From NCBI RefSeq assembly GCF_040529045.1, contig NZ_CP131914.1, forward strand, positions 1,596,501-1,660,500: a DNA stretch of 64,000 nucleotides. The letters run 5' to 3'. The DNA is from Xanthomonas indica (GTDB lineage Bacteria; Pseudomonadota; Gammaproteobacteria; Xanthomonadales; Xanthomonadaceae). Shown in pieces: positions 45,356-55,612 of this stretch (position 1 is the stretch's first letter; every line of letters starts with the position of its first letter). The translations under genes and the position numbers were made by a program. The notes beneath the pieces are model-generated. The model was not told where the DNA came from, made no database searches, and saw nothing but the letters and a program-made list of their open reading frames with translations.

Positions 45356-45916
45356 TCAGTAGCGGGGGCTGTCGAGTTCGCCGTAGCGGCGCAGCACCGC
45401 ACAGGCGGCATCGCGGTGCAGGCCGCGTACCACCTCGATGCCGCGGCGCTGCAGTTCGCCCACCCAGTCCGCCGGCAGCGGACCTTCGTCGAACGGGGTC
45501 AGCGCCATCACGTCCTCGGCGCTGGCGCCGATCAGCAGGCGGTCGATGCCGGCCCAGATCGTGGCGCCGTAGCACTGGCAGCACGGCTGCGAGGAGGTGG
45601 CCAGGGTCACCGGCGACAGCACCGCGTTCAGCCGCGGGGTCTGCAGGCGCTGCTGGGCCAGCATGTAGGCCATGTTCTCGGCATGCGCCAGCGAGGTGGT
45701 CTGCGGCACCACGCGGTTCACGCCGACGGCGATGATGCGGTGGTCCGGGCCGAACACCGCCGCACCGAACGGACCGCCGCTGCCGGCGTCCACGTTCAGC
45801 CGCGACAGTTCCACCGCCAGTGCGACCTTGTCGGCGTCGCTGGCGTAGACGGCCTGCGGATCGACCGCCTCGTGGATCCAGGCGGGCAGGGTGAGGTGGA
45901 CTTGCGCGTAGAGCAT
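45356..45916 (-). CDS. Nucleoside deaminase (cytidine/deoxycytidylate deaminase fold)
   Basis: 186 residues. Zinc motifs: HAEN in SLAHAENMAY (about residue 85, proton-shuttling Glu) and PCCQC in SQPCCQCYG (about 111-115). The PFGAAVF segment is typical of guanine/tRNA-adenosine/nucleoside deaminases. The substrate (guanine, cytosine or other) is not clear. The gene starts one base inside the stop of an upstream lipoprotein gene and ends 22 bp before rlmM. Confidence 0.88.
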   Translation of the reverse strand: MLYAQVHLTLPAWIHEAVDPQAVYASDADKVALAVELSRLNVDAGSGGPFGAAVFGPDHRIIAVGVNRVVPQTTSLAHAENMAYMLAQQRLQTPRLNAVLSPVTLATSSQPCCQCYGATIWAGIDRLLIGASAEDVMALTPFDEGPLPADWVGELQRRGIEVVRGLHRDAACAVLRRYGELDSPRY

Positions 45917-46329
45917 CAGCGGATGGGTTCGGCAGGCTGGGGGGCGCGCAGTGTATCGGCTTGGGCGGGGCGCGCGCTGCATTGCCCGGACACGCACGCG
46001 CAGCCGGCGATCGCGCGCGAGCCGCATACGCTCATGCGCCCGCTCGCCTGGCACTGCGCCATCACCCCCTGCGGATCGGTGGGGCTGTCGCGGTTGACGC
46101 AGGCCGGCATCGCGCCGCAGCAGTTGCCGACGTTCTTGACCGTGCAGTCGGCATCGGTGCGGCAACTGGTGTCGACCTTGATCGGCAGGCCCGGTGCGGA
46201 CGCCGTCGGCGCCGGCGCGGGGGCCGGCACCGCAGGCTTGGCGGTTTCGCTGCGTGCGCAGGCGCTGGACAGCAGCATGCCGGCGAGCAGGCACAGGGAA
46301 CACAGCAACGACGCGAAATGGCGGGGCAT
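45916..46329 (-). CDS. Small Cys-rich putative lipoprotein
   Basis: 137 residues from ATG 46329. The lipobox LLSSAC (Cys about 24) predicts lipid anchoring. After a Pro/Ala spacer come about ten Cys residues in DTSCRTDADCTVKNVGNCCGAMPAC and CQASGRMSVCGSRAIAGCACVSGQC-type spacing, implying several disulfides. I do not recognise a named family. The stop overlaps the deaminase start by one base, so they are cotranscribed, though the functional link is obscure. Confidence 0.8.
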   Translation of the reverse strand: MPRHFASLLCSLCLLAGMLLSSACARSETAKPAVPAPAPAPTASAPGLPIKVDTSCRTDADCTVKNVGNCCGAMPACVNRDSPTDPQGVMAQCQASGRMSVCGSRAIAGCACVSGQCSARPAQADTLRAPQPAEPIR

Positions 46330-46388
46330 GGCGACCTTCCGTGCGGTGGAGTGCGGCCATGGTAGCAATCCGCCGCGCCGCCGCCGGC

Positions 46389-46775
46389 TCAGCGGCGCAC
46401 GACCGTCAGCGTGTCCGCGCGCTCCTGGGCGATCCGCAGCGCCGTGCCGTCCAGCGCCTGGTGCAGCGCCTGGCGGATGCTGACCTGCCCCTGCACCGCG
46501 TTGACCGGCAGCGACGCGAGGCCGGGATCGCGATACACGACCATGCAGCCGGTGGCGTGGGCCAGTTGCTGCGCGACCTCATCGAAGCGACCGGCCGGCA
46601 GGGCGTAAGCGTGGTCGGGGACGGCGTCGCACTTGCCGGTCGCCGCCGCTGCGCTGGCGTTGGCATTGGCGACTGCATTCGGCGCAGCGCCGGCTGGGGG
46701 CGTGGAGGCGGCGCAGCCGGCGAGTGCGGTGGCCAGGGCGAAGGCGGTGCAGCAACGGCGCAGAAGGATGTGCAT
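46389..46775 (-). CDS. Orphan STN-domain (secretin/TonB short N-terminal) lipoprotein
   Basis: 128 residues. Lipobox ALAGC (Cys about 21) after a basic start. An Ala/Asn-rich linker precedes an STN domain: FDEVAQQLAHATGCMVVYRDPGL, then VQGQVSIRQALHQALDGTALR ending in DTLTVVRR. STN domains normally begin TonB receptors or secretins that signal to anti-sigma factors, but here there is no barrel. A tethered free STN could act as a regulator or decoy; this is speculative. Confidence 0.82.
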   Translation of the reverse strand: MHILLRRCCTAFALATALAGCAASTPPAGAAPNAVANANASAAAATGKCDAVPDHAYALPAGRFDEVAQQLAHATGCMVVYRDPGLASLPVNAVQGQVSIRQALHQALDGTALRIAQERADTLTVVRR

Positions 46776-46822
46776 GGTGCGATTCCCTCGGGGAGGCTCT
46801 GCGCCAGTCTAGGCAGCGCGGC

Positions 46823-47782
46823 TTAACCGGGCTTGGCTTCGTGCGCTGCAGGGTGCGGCCGCGTGTGCACCAGGGTGCACCACAGCACGCCACCGAGCAG
46901 GCAGGCGATCGCCAGCAGTTCCAGCGCGTTCGGCCAGCGCTGTTCCCACAGGAAGCCGTACAGCAGCGCGAAGACGGTTTCGAACACGATCATCTGCCCG
47001 ACCAGGGTCAGCGGCAGCAGCCGGCTGGCATGGTTCCAGCAGGCATTGCCGATCACCGAGGCGAATAGCGCCAGCAGCAGCGCCATGCCCCAGAAGCGCG
47101 CCCACGCATCGCCGGCATGCGCCGCGCCGGGCAGGGCGAAGGCCGGCAGCGCCAACACCAGGGCCAGCGCGCCGGTGACCACGCCGGTGAGCAGCGACCA
47201 GTCGCGGCCGGACAGGTCCGCGCGCCGCCGCAGCCAGCGTGCGTTCTTGATCGAGTAGGCGGTCCAGCACGCCAGCGCGCCGACCGCGCAGGCCAGTCCC
47301 GCCGCACGCAGGCCGAGGCTGGTCGGAATGTGCGGGCGCGCGACGGCCAGGGTCTGCACCGCCACCAGTGCCACGCCGAGCACGCACAGCGCGCAGGGCG
47401 CAGCGAGCCGGCGCAAGCGGACCGCGCCGGCCGCGCGCGAGCCGATCACGGTGACCGCCGCCGGCAACAGGCCGATGATCAGCGCGGTGGCGGCGCCGCC
47501 GGCCCACTGCACCGCGCTGCCCAGCAGCACGTAGTAGACGATGTTGCCGAGCAGGCTCAGGCGCAGCAGCGCCCACCATTCGGCGGCGCCCAGCGGCGCG
47601 GTGGCGGCGCGCCAGCGCGGCAGCAGCACCACGGCGGCGATGGCGCCGTAGGCCAGGTAGCGCGAGACCGCCAGCTGCAGCGGCGAAAATGCGCTCAGCA
47701 GTTGTGGCGCCAGGAACACCAGGCCCCACAGCGCGCCCGCGGTCATGCCGCTGCCGACCCCTGCCCATAGACGTTCGCGCAT
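46823..47782 (-). CDS. EamA family (DMT superfamily) transporter
   Basis: 319 residues with about ten membrane helices in two five-helix halves (GALWGLVFLAP near the start; GNACWNHASRLLPLTLVGQMIVFETVFALLYGF in the second half). It is probably an exporter of amino acids or other metabolites. It lies 30 bp after the AraC regulator and may be its target. It ends 47 bp before the STN gene. Confidence 0.88.
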   Translation of the reverse strand: MRERLWAGVGSGMTAGALWGLVFLAPQLLSAFSPLQLAVSRYLAYGAIAAVVLLPRWRAATAPLGAAEWWALLRLSLLGNIVYYVLLGSAVQWAGGAATALIIGLLPAAVTVIGSRAAGAVRLRRLAAPCALCVLGVALVAVQTLAVARPHIPTSLGLRAAGLACAVGALACWTAYSIKNARWLRRRADLSGRDWSLLTGVVTGALALVLALPAFALPGAAHAGDAWARFWGMALLLALFASVIGNACWNHASRLLPLTLVGQMIVFETVFALLYGFLWEQRWPNALELLAIACLLGGVLWCTLVHTRPHPAAHEAKPG

Positions 47783-47812
47783 GCGTGTCGGTTCCGTTGC
47801 TGCCGTGTCGGC

Positions 47813-48589
47813 TCAGCATGCCGCCGGCGGCGGGCGCCGGCTTGTCCCAGACTCCTGTCCTGCCGTGGGGCGATGGCGTCGGCGGTAGGCGGCCGGGGTT
47901 TGCCCGGTGCTGCGCTTGAGCGCGCGGGTCAGCGCGCTCTGGTCGGCATAGCCGCTGTCCTGGGCCAGCGATGCGATCGGTCGGTCGCCATGCGCCAGCT
48001 GCCGACGCACCCAGTCCAGCCGCCGTGCCGCCACCCAGTCCTGCGGCGTGCGCCCCAGCGCGGCGCGGAACAGCGCGTGCAGGCGGCTCGGGCTCAGGTG
48101 CGCCAACTGCGCCATGCGCCGCACCGGCCAGTCCTGGCCGGGCGCGGCCTCGATGCGCCGGCACAGCGCCTGCAGCCGCTGCCAGTCACGCGGTGCGGTG
48201 TCCGCCTGCAGCCAGGCCAGCACGGCGGCGCCGGCCCGGGCATGGGCAAGGTGAAGGTCGGGATGCGGCGCCTGCGCGGCGAGCAGATCCTGCAAGGGCG
48301 GGGGCAGGTCGAGGAAGGGCTGCCGTTGCAAGCGCTGCAGCGCGTCGTCGCCGAAGGCATCGGCGGCGCAATCGACGATCAGGAAGCGGTTGGGGTCCAG
48401 CGCGGACTGCGCATGCCGGGTCTGCGGTGCGACCACGGCCGCGCGGAAACGGTCCAGATAGCCGCCGCGACCGTCCACGTCCAGTTCCAGCGTGCCGTGC
48501 AGCGGCAGCACCAGTTGCACATGGCCGTGCTGATGGGCAGCGCCGTCGCGGCCGTAGCTGCGCAGGCTGAAGGACGGGGCGGGGGACAT
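47813..48589 (-). CDS. AraC-family transcriptional regulator
   Basis: 258 residues from ATG 48589. The N-terminal cupin-like sensor (HQHGHVQLVLPLHGTLEL) is followed by two helix-turn-helix motifs: MAQLAHLSPSRLHALFRAALGRTPQDWV and IASLAQDSGYADQSALTRALKRSTGQTPAAYR. It probably controls the transporter gene downstream (30 bp) in response to an unknown ligand. The C-terminal 20 residues are Thr/Arg/Pro-rich. Confidence 0.9.
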   Translation of the reverse strand: MSPAPSFSLRSYGRDGAAHQHGHVQLVLPLHGTLELDVDGRGGYLDRFRAAVVAPQTRHAQSALDPNRFLIVDCAADAFGDDALQRLQRQPFLDLPPPLQDLLAAQAPHPDLHLAHARAGAAVLAWLQADTAPRDWQRLQALCRRIEAAPGQDWPVRRMAQLAHLSPSRLHALFRAALGRTPQDWVAARRLDWVRRQLAHGDRPIASLAQDSGYADQSALTRALKRSTGQTPAAYRRRHRPTAGQESGTSRRPPPAAC

Positions 48590-48618
48590 GCCCGTTACGC
48601 TAGCGCGCGGATGGTGGC

Positions 48619-48640
48619 GGGGGAAGGGCTGGGATTGGGG
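48619..48640 (+). repeat. G-rich repeat near the AraC start
   Basis: Four G-tracts (five, three, three, four) separated by AA, CT and ATT, ending GGGATTGGGG, lie about 30 bp upstream of the AraC start, in its possible promoter. A quadruplex could affect its expression. The rest of the gap 48590-48864 holds palindrome copy D. Confidence 0.65.
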
Positions 48641-48670
48641 ATTTCGCGACAGCCCGATGGTGCGCTGTCG

Positions 48671-48741
48671 TCGTAGGAGCGGCTTCAGCCGCGACCCTGG
48701 GTTCCCGGTAAGGCCCGTCGCGGCTGAAGCCGCTCCTGCGG
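48671..48741. repeat. REP-like palindrome (copy D)
   Basis: Arms beginning TCGTAGGAGCGGCTTCAGCC and ending GGCTGAAGCCGCTCCTGCGG are complementary with a few differences. It lies between the end of glnS and the start of the AraC gene, both leftward, so it is downstream of AraC's promoter region but upstream in sequence of glnS 3' end. Confidence 0.85.
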
Positions 48742-48864
48742 ACGCTTCGAGCGTTTCATCGCGGTGTACCAGCGATGCGGTGCGGAGACCAGGCGCCGAT
48801 ATCGACCGGCGCTGGCCCGCGGGGCGCTGGCGCATGCGGCCGCAAGGACCGCACGCGCACTGCG

Positions 48865-50619
<1,755 letters not shown>

Positions 50620-50826
50620 GCGCGCGTCGGAGAATAAGTAAAGCGCAAGTTTAGCCGAGCTGGCCGGCGGCCGCCCCGGCGCGTAGGCTGCGGCTTGGCT
50701 CAGCTGCGAGATCCCGCCATGTTCTTGTCCTGCTTCGTCGTCGGCAATCGGCTCCGGCCCACCCGGCCGCAGCGCGCCTGGCGCGCCCACGCCGCCGCCG
50801 TCGGCGTACCCGGCTGAGGCGCGACC

Positions 50827-51054
50827 ATGCAGATCGCCTACCGCGCCCAGCACCTGATCGATGCGCACCTGGCCAAGCACGCGCTGGAGGACGCCGGCAT
50901 CACCGCCTTCGTGTTCGGCGAGGCCCTGCTCGGCGGCGCCGGCGAACTGCCGTTCGGCGTGGTCCAGGTCTGTGTGGCCGACGAACTGCTGGAAAAGGCC
51001 CAGGAAGTGCTGATGGCATTGGGCCTGGGCGGGCAGGTGACGCGGGCGATGTAG
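50827..51054 (+). CDS. DUF2007 small putative signal-transducing protein
   Basis: 75 residues. The pattern ...[26 protein letters not shown], then [24 protein letters not shown], fits DUF2007 (YuaY/PII-like ferredoxin-type small domain). Its function is not known. The gene is preceded by 207 bp without a gene and is followed by a G-rich inverted repeat. Confidence 0.85.
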   Translation: MQIAYRAQHLIDAHLAKHALEDAGITAFVFGEALLGGAGELPFGVVQVCVADELLEKAQEVLMALGLGGQVTRAM

Positions 51055-51058
51055 GTTT

Positions 51059-51146
51059 GGGGTGGGGATTGGGGCGTCGGGATTGGGGATTCGCAACGGC
51101 AGCGCGCCGCTTTTGCCAATCCCCAATCCCTAATCGCCAATCCCTG
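51059..51146. repeat. G-rich/C-rich inverted repeat between convergent genes
   Basis: GGGGTGGGGATTGGGGCGTC and GGGATTGGGG on the left (51059-51088) face ATCCCCAATCCCTAATCGCCAATC-type C-rich sequence on the right (51116-51146). A long hairpin or a quadruplex/i-motif could form. The right end codes the last residues (AGIGD) and stop of the leftward receiver gene, so part of the repeat is translated. Confidence 0.75.
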
Positions 51147-51603
51147 CCGTCAACCACCCAGGCGGCACGGCATCCGCCACGGCCAGGGCGCGCAGGCGCT
51201 TGAACAGCACCACGGTCTCGGCCACGTTCCAGACCCGCAGGGCCACCTCGAAGGTGTCCAGCGGCTTGGTCAGGAAGTCCTTGGCGCCCAGGCCGAGGGC
51301 GCGGTGGCGGGCGCTGCGGCTGGGGTCGGCGGTGAGCACGATCACCGGCAGGAAGCTGGACGGGCCGGCCAGCCGCGCCAGTTGCTCCAGGATCGCGTAG
51401 CCGTCCAGCTCCGGCATCATCAGGTCGAGCAGGATCAGGTCCGGCGCGAATGCGGCGACCAGGCCCAACACCCGCTGCGGGTCGGTGGTCGCCACCACCT
51501 GGCGGAAGCCCTCGCGTTGCAGCAGTTCCTCCAGCAGGCGGACGTTGGCCGGTTCGTCGTCGACGATCAGGATGCGCGCGGCGAGGACATCGTTGCGGGT
51601 CAT
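51130..51603 (-). CDS. Stand-alone response-regulator receiver protein
   Basis: 157 residues: a receiver domain with acidic pair in VDDEPANV, phospho-acceptor Asp in LILLDLMMPELDG (about residue 61), and Lys in FLTKPLD (about 111), but no output domain. It overlaps the hybrid kinase gene by 4 bp (ATGA). The last residues are encoded by an intergenic repeat. It may act by protein contact in a phosphorelay with the kinase or another output. Confidence 0.9.
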   Translation of the reverse strand: MTRNDVLAARILIVDDEPANVRLLEELLQREGFRQVVATTDPQRVLGLVAAFAPDLILLDLMMPELDGYAILEQLARLAGPSSFLPVIVLTADPSRSARHRALGLGAKDFLTKPLDTFEVALRVWNVAETVVLFKRLRALAVADAVPPGWLTAGIGD

Positions 51604-53510
51604 GCAAGGTGCCGGTCCAGAATGGAAAAGAAGTCGGCCACGTCCAGCGGCTTGGTCAGATAGGCACGCACGGGGTCTCCCTGCACGCGTGCCAGCGTGG
51701 TCGCGGTGGCATCGGCGCTGATCACCACCACCGGGATGGCGGCGGTGTGCGGTTGCGCGCGCAGCGCCTGCAGCAGGTCCTCGCCGTTGCCGTCGCTCAG
51801 GTGCAGGTCGAGCAGGATCAGGTCGGGCGTGGCGTGCTGCAGATGCGCGTGCGCCTGCGCCAGGCTGGCGGCCTCGTGCAGGCGCCAGTGCGGGCGGCGT
51901 TCGACCAGGGTGCGGATCAGCGCCTGGTTGGACGGGTTGTCCTCCACGCTCAGCAACTGGCGATGTCCCCCGCCCGCCGTTGTCGTCGCCACGGCCGTGT
52001 CCGGCAGTGCCGCTGCCTGTGGGCGGTCCAGCGGCAGCGCGATGGTGAACCGCGATCCGTCCGGGCCGCTGTCCACGGCGATGCGTCCGCCCATCGCCTC
52101 GGTCAGGCGCTTGCTCAGCGCCAGGCCCAGGCCGGTGCCCTCGATCGCCGAGCGCTCGGCGCCGAGCCGCTCGAACGGCGTGAACAGCCGCTGCACCTGC
52201 GCCGGCGTCAGGCCATGGCCCTGGTCGTGCACGGCCAGGGCCAGGGACTGGCCTTCGGGCACGGCGCTCACCCACACCGCGCCACCGGGGCGGTTGAACT
52301 TGATCGCGTTGGACAGCAGGTTGATCAGCACCTGGCGCAACCGCTGCGGATCGGCGCGCACGGTCCATTCCGGCGGCAGCTGCGGCGGCCGCAGCACGAT
52401 GCCGCGCGCCTGCGCTTCCGGCGCGACCAGGCCCAGCGCCTCCTCCAGCGCGGTGCGCACCGGCACCGGACGTGGACTCAGGTCGAGCTGATCGGCCTCG
52501 ATGCGGGCAATGTCGAGCAGTTCGGTGATCAGCCCCAGCAGGTGCCGGCCGGCGCCGAGGATGTGCTGCAGGTGATCGCGCTGCGCCGCGCCCGGCAGGT
52601 CCATCTCCAGCACCTGCGCATAGCCGAGGATGGCGTTGAGCGGGGTGCGCAGTTCGTGGCTGCTGCGCGAGAGGAATTCGGTCTTGGCGCGGTTGGCGCT
52701 CTCGGCCTCGCGGCGCGCCGACTGCGCTTCCTCGGCGCGCGCGGCAAGCAGGGTGCTGGCCTGCTGCAGGCGTTGCGCGACCTGGCCCAGTTCGTCGCCG
52801 GCCGGCGGCTGCGGCGCCAGCGGCCGGCCGTCGCCGAGGCGATCGGCGTTGGCCGAGAGCTGGCGCAGGCGCCGCGACAGCGACGAGGCGAACCAGGCCA
52901 CCGCGAGCACGGCGCCGAGTCCGCCCAGCATCGCCGCGCACAGGGTGATCAGCAGGTTGCGCTGGCGCAGCGCCTGCGCCTTGGCGGTGCGCACCTGCAA
53001 CTGCGCGGTCTCGTAGTTGCGCAGTTCGCGCAGTTCCGCGCGCAGGATGTCGAGGGTGACCTTGCCCTCGCGCAACTGGCGGATTTCTTCCTCGCGGCTC
53101 AGGTCCGGCGCCAGCAGCCGTCGCCAGCCCTGCATCTTCTCCTCGAACAGCGGCTGGATGCGGGCGAAGCGCTGTGCCTGGCGCGGGTCGGTGATGCGTT
53201 GCGACAGGCGCTGCACCACGGTCTTGAGCCGCGGCTCGGCGTCACGGTACGGGGTCAGGAACGCGTCCTGACGCACCAGCCGGTAGCCGCGCACGCCGGC
53301 GGCGGTCTCGGCCAGCAGCGCATGCGCTTCATGCAGGTCGCTGAGCAGCTGCAGGGTGCGGCGCACGTCGTTCTCGGCGGCGATGTTCTGCCGCTCCACG
53401 CTGTAGATCGCCACCAGCGCCGCCACCAGCAGCAACAGCGGCAACGCCACCAGCGCCAGGCTCTTGCGGGTCAGCGGCCAGTCGTTCCAGCGCCGCGCCA
53501 GCGCCCTCAC
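51600..53510 (-). CDS. Hybrid sensor histidine kinase with C-terminal receiver
   Basis: 636 residues from GTG 53510, overlapping the LuxR stop by 4 bp (GTGA). Two membrane segments (about 14-35 and about 175-200) flank a helical CHASE3-like extracytoplasmic domain (about 37-170). Then HAMP, HisKA with SSHELRTPLNAI (about 290), N box NLLSNAIKFN, DQGHGLT, GTGLGLALSKRL, and a receiver domain with LILLDLHLSDGNG and YLTKPLD. The longer open frame upstream reads through the regulator gene and is not real. Confidence 0.9.
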   Translation of the reverse strand: MRALARRWNDWPLTRKSLALVALPLLLLVAALVAIYSVERQNIAAENDVRRTLQLLSDLHEAHALLAETAAGVRGYRLVRQDAFLTPYRDAEPRLKTVVQRLSQRITDPRQAQRFARIQPLFEEKMQGWRRLLAPDLSREEEIRQLREGKVTLDILRAELRELRNYETAQLQVRTAKAQALRQRNLLITLCAAMLGGLGAVLAVAWFASSLSRRLRQLSANADRLGDGRPLAPQPPAGDELGQVAQRLQQASTLLAARAEEAQSARREAESANRAKTEFLSRSSHELRTPLNAILGYAQVLEMDLPGAAQRDHLQHILGAGRHLLGLITELLDIARIEADQLDLSPRPVPVRTALEEALGLVAPEAQARGIVLRPPQLPPEWTVRADPQRLRQVLINLLSNAIKFNRPGGAVWVSAVPEGQSLALAVHDQGHGLTPAQVQRLFTPFERLGAERSAIEGTGLGLALSKRLTEAMGGRIAVDSGPDGSRFTIALPLDRPQAAALPDTAVATTTAGGGHRQLLSVEDNPSNQALIRTLVERRPHWRLHEAASLAQAHAHLQHATPDLILLDLHLSDGNGEDLLQALRAQPHTAAIPVVVISADATATTLARVQGDPVRAYLTKPLDVADFFSILDRHLA

Positions 53511-54208
53511 AGCGCCACCCCCGCCTGCACCGCGACCACTGCGGCCTGGGTGCGGTCGGCCACCTGCAGCTTGTGCAGGATGCGCTCGACGTGGACCTTG
53601 GCGGTGCCGGCGCTGATGCCCAGTTCGGCGCCGAGCGCGGCATTGGTGAGGCCGCGCGACAGCAGCGCCAGCACCTGCCGCTCGCGCGCGCTGAGCGCGG
53701 CCAGGCGGTCGGCCTGCGCCGGCTTGCGCCGCCGCGGCGCACGCGGTGGTTCGGCCGCCAGCGGCGCCAGCAGCGCGGCGATCGCGGACAGGGCCTGCAC
53801 GTCTTCCGGCGCCGGCACGGTGCGCGTGTCCCAGCCCAGGCACAGCGTGCCCAGCGGCACGCCCAACGCGGCGATCGGCAGGCACAGTTCGCCGGCCTCG
53901 GCGGCGGCCTTGCCGCGCAGGCGCCAGGCGTGGGCCGGCGCCTCGACGGCGACGCTGGCGCCGGGTGGCAGCGCATCGCCCTGGCTGGCCAGCACCAGGC
54001 AGCGCGCGCCGCGCAGGGCCAGCACCGCGGCGTGCGGTGCCGCCACCAGGACACTAGCCGGCACGAGTGCGTGCGCGGCGGCCTGCGCGGCGTCGCCGGC
54101 CTCGCGCAGTGCCGCCGCGGCGGCGGCCACGGCCTGCCAGCGCGCGGCGTCGGCGGCGTCGCGGCGCAGCGCTTCACGCCACTGGCCTGCATTGGAGGGA
54201 GGGTGCAC
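53507..54208 (-). CDS. GAF-LuxR family transcriptional regulator
   Basis: 233 residues from GTG 54208 with GGAG 8 bp upstream. The N-terminal half resembles a GAF domain (VLVAAPHAAVLALRGARCLVLAS, LCLPIAALGVPLGTLCLGW). The C-terminal LuxR HTH covers LSARERQVLALLSRGLTN to ILHKLQVADRTQAAVVAV. There is no receiver domain, so it is not a phospho-regulator itself. It heads a coupled LuxR, hybrid kinase, receiver operon. Confidence 0.87.
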   Translation of the reverse strand: MHPPSNAGQWREALRRDAADAARWQAVAAAAAALREAGDAAQAAAHALVPASVLVAAPHAAVLALRGARCLVLASQGDALPPGASVAVEAPAHAWRLRGKAAAEAGELCLPIAALGVPLGTLCLGWDTRTVPAPEDVQALSAIAALLAPLAAEPPRAPRRRKPAQADRLAALSARERQVLALLSRGLTNAALGAELGISAGTAKVHVERILHKLQVADRTQAAVVAVQAGVAL

Positions 54209-54335
54209 GAGCGCGTCTCCGGTATGCCGAACGGCATATTCGAGGATATGCCGCCCGGCGGATGTTCCGCAAGCCGCGGCTGCCAATACTCGCTTCGCCC
54301 CGAGACGGCATCCCCTCAGCACACGGAGACTTCCC

Positions 54336-54857
54336 ATGCGTCGCATCCTGTTCGCCCTGGCACTGGGCCTGACCACCACCTCCACCGCGCTGGCCGCGCC
54401 GGCGATGCACTACGACGGCCAGCCGGCGGCGCCGGCCAGCAGCGCCGAACGCGAGATCGCCGGCCTGTTCGATCGCTGGAACGCGGCGCTGGCCACCGGC
54501 AATCCGCAGCGCGTGGCCGACCTGTACGCCCGCGACGGCGTGCTGCTGCCCACGGTGTCCAACCAGGTCCGCGCCAGCCGCGCCGAGATCGAGGACTACT
54601 TCAGCCACTTCCTGGCCGCCAAGCCGCGCGGTGCCATCAACTACCGCCAGGTGCGCCTGCTCGACGACGACAGCGCGGTCGACGCTGGCGTCTACACCTT
54701 CACCCTGAACAATCCCGATGGCAGCACCCGCCAGGTGCAGGCGCGCTACACCTTCGTCTACGAAAAGCGCGACGGGCGCTGGCTGATCATCAACCACCAC
54801 AGCTCGGCGATGCCGGAGCCGGTCGCCGCCGCCACGGCCAGCACCACGACGAAGTGA
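54336..54857 (+). CDS. Secreted SnoaL/DUF4440-like protein
   Basis: 173 residues, GGAG upstream of ATG 54336. The signal peptide is MRRILFALALGLTTTSTALA. A nuclear-transport-factor-2-like fold with segments EIAGLFDRWNAALATGNPQRVADLYA, DDSAVDAGVYTFTL and YTFVYEKRDGRWLIINHHSS, as in SgcJ/EcaC and calcium/calmodulin kinase II association-like domains. The function is unknown. It is divergent from the LuxR gene (127 bp apart). Confidence 0.85.
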   Translation: MRRILFALALGLTTTSTALAAPAMHYDGQPAAPASSAEREIAGLFDRWNAALATGNPQRVADLYARDGVLLPTVSNQVRASRAEIEDYFSHFLAAKPRGAINYRQVRLLDDDSAVDAGVYTFTLNNPDGSTRQVQARYTFVYEKRDGRWLIINHHSSAMPEPVAAATASTTTK

Positions 54858-54961
54858 ACGCCGCGCCCCGCGCCGCCGCCGCGGCGGCCGGGCGCACTTG
54901 AAAGCGGACGCCGGCAGCGCCATCCACGAAGACATCGCCGTCGCTGCCAGGAGTCCGTGCC

Positions 54962-55612
54962 ATGTTGGGAATCGGTGCCTTCAAGCAGCGCCTGCCGCGT
55001 CCGGGCGAGAGCCTGCCGGGACGCGCGCAGCCGCTGCCGCTGCACAACCGTCACTTCGTCAACGGCAATCCGTTGCGCGACGCCTTCGCCGGCCTGGAGC
55101 AGGTGCAATTCGGCCTGGGCTGCTTCTGGGGCGCCGAACGCAAGTTCTGGTCGCTGCCGGGCGTGTTCAGCACCGCGGTCGGCTACGCCGGCGGCGAGAC
55201 GCCCAATGCCACCTATCGCGAGGTCTGCTCCGGCCAGACCGGCCACACCGAAGCGGTGCTGGTGGCGTTCGACCCGCAGGCCGTGCGCTTCGAGCAGTTG
55301 CTGCAGACCTTCTGGGAAAGCCACGATCCGACCCAGGGCATGCGCCAGGGCAACGACACCGGCACCCAGTACCGCTCGGCGATCTACTGCACCACCCAGG
55401 CGCAGTACGACGCCGCGCTGGCCAGCCGCGATGCCTACCAGCAGCGCCTGACCGCGGCCGGCTATGGCCCCATCACCACCGAGATCCGCTTCCCGGCGCC
55501 GCCGTTCTACTATGCCGAGGACGAGCACCAGCAGTATCTGGCCAAGAACCCGGGCGGCTACTGCGGTCTGGGCGGGACCGGGGTGAGTTGCCCGATCGGG
55601 CTGGAGGCCTGA
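54962..55612 (+). CDS. msrA: Peptide-methionine (S)-S-oxide reductase MsrA
   Basis: 216 residues. Catalytic [11 protein letters not shown] (Cys about 54), [25 protein letters not shown]-type block, [13 protein letters not shown], and recycling cysteines in [14 protein letters not shown] at the C-terminus. It reduces methionine-S-sulfoxide in proteins. The last 55 bp overlap a convergent frame on the other strand. It is part of oxidative-stress defence, 5 kb from OxyR. Confidence 0.95.
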   Translation: MLGIGAFKQRLPRPGESLPGRAQPLPLHNRHFVNGNPLRDAFAGLEQVQFGLGCFWGAERKFWSLPGVFSTAVGYAGGETPNATYREVCSGQTGHTEAVLVAFDPQAVRFEQLLQTFWESHDPTQGMRQGNDTGTQYRSAIYCTTQAQYDAALASRDAYQQRLTAAGYGPITTEIRFPAPPFYYAEDEHQQYLAKNPGGYCGLGGTGVSCPIGLEA

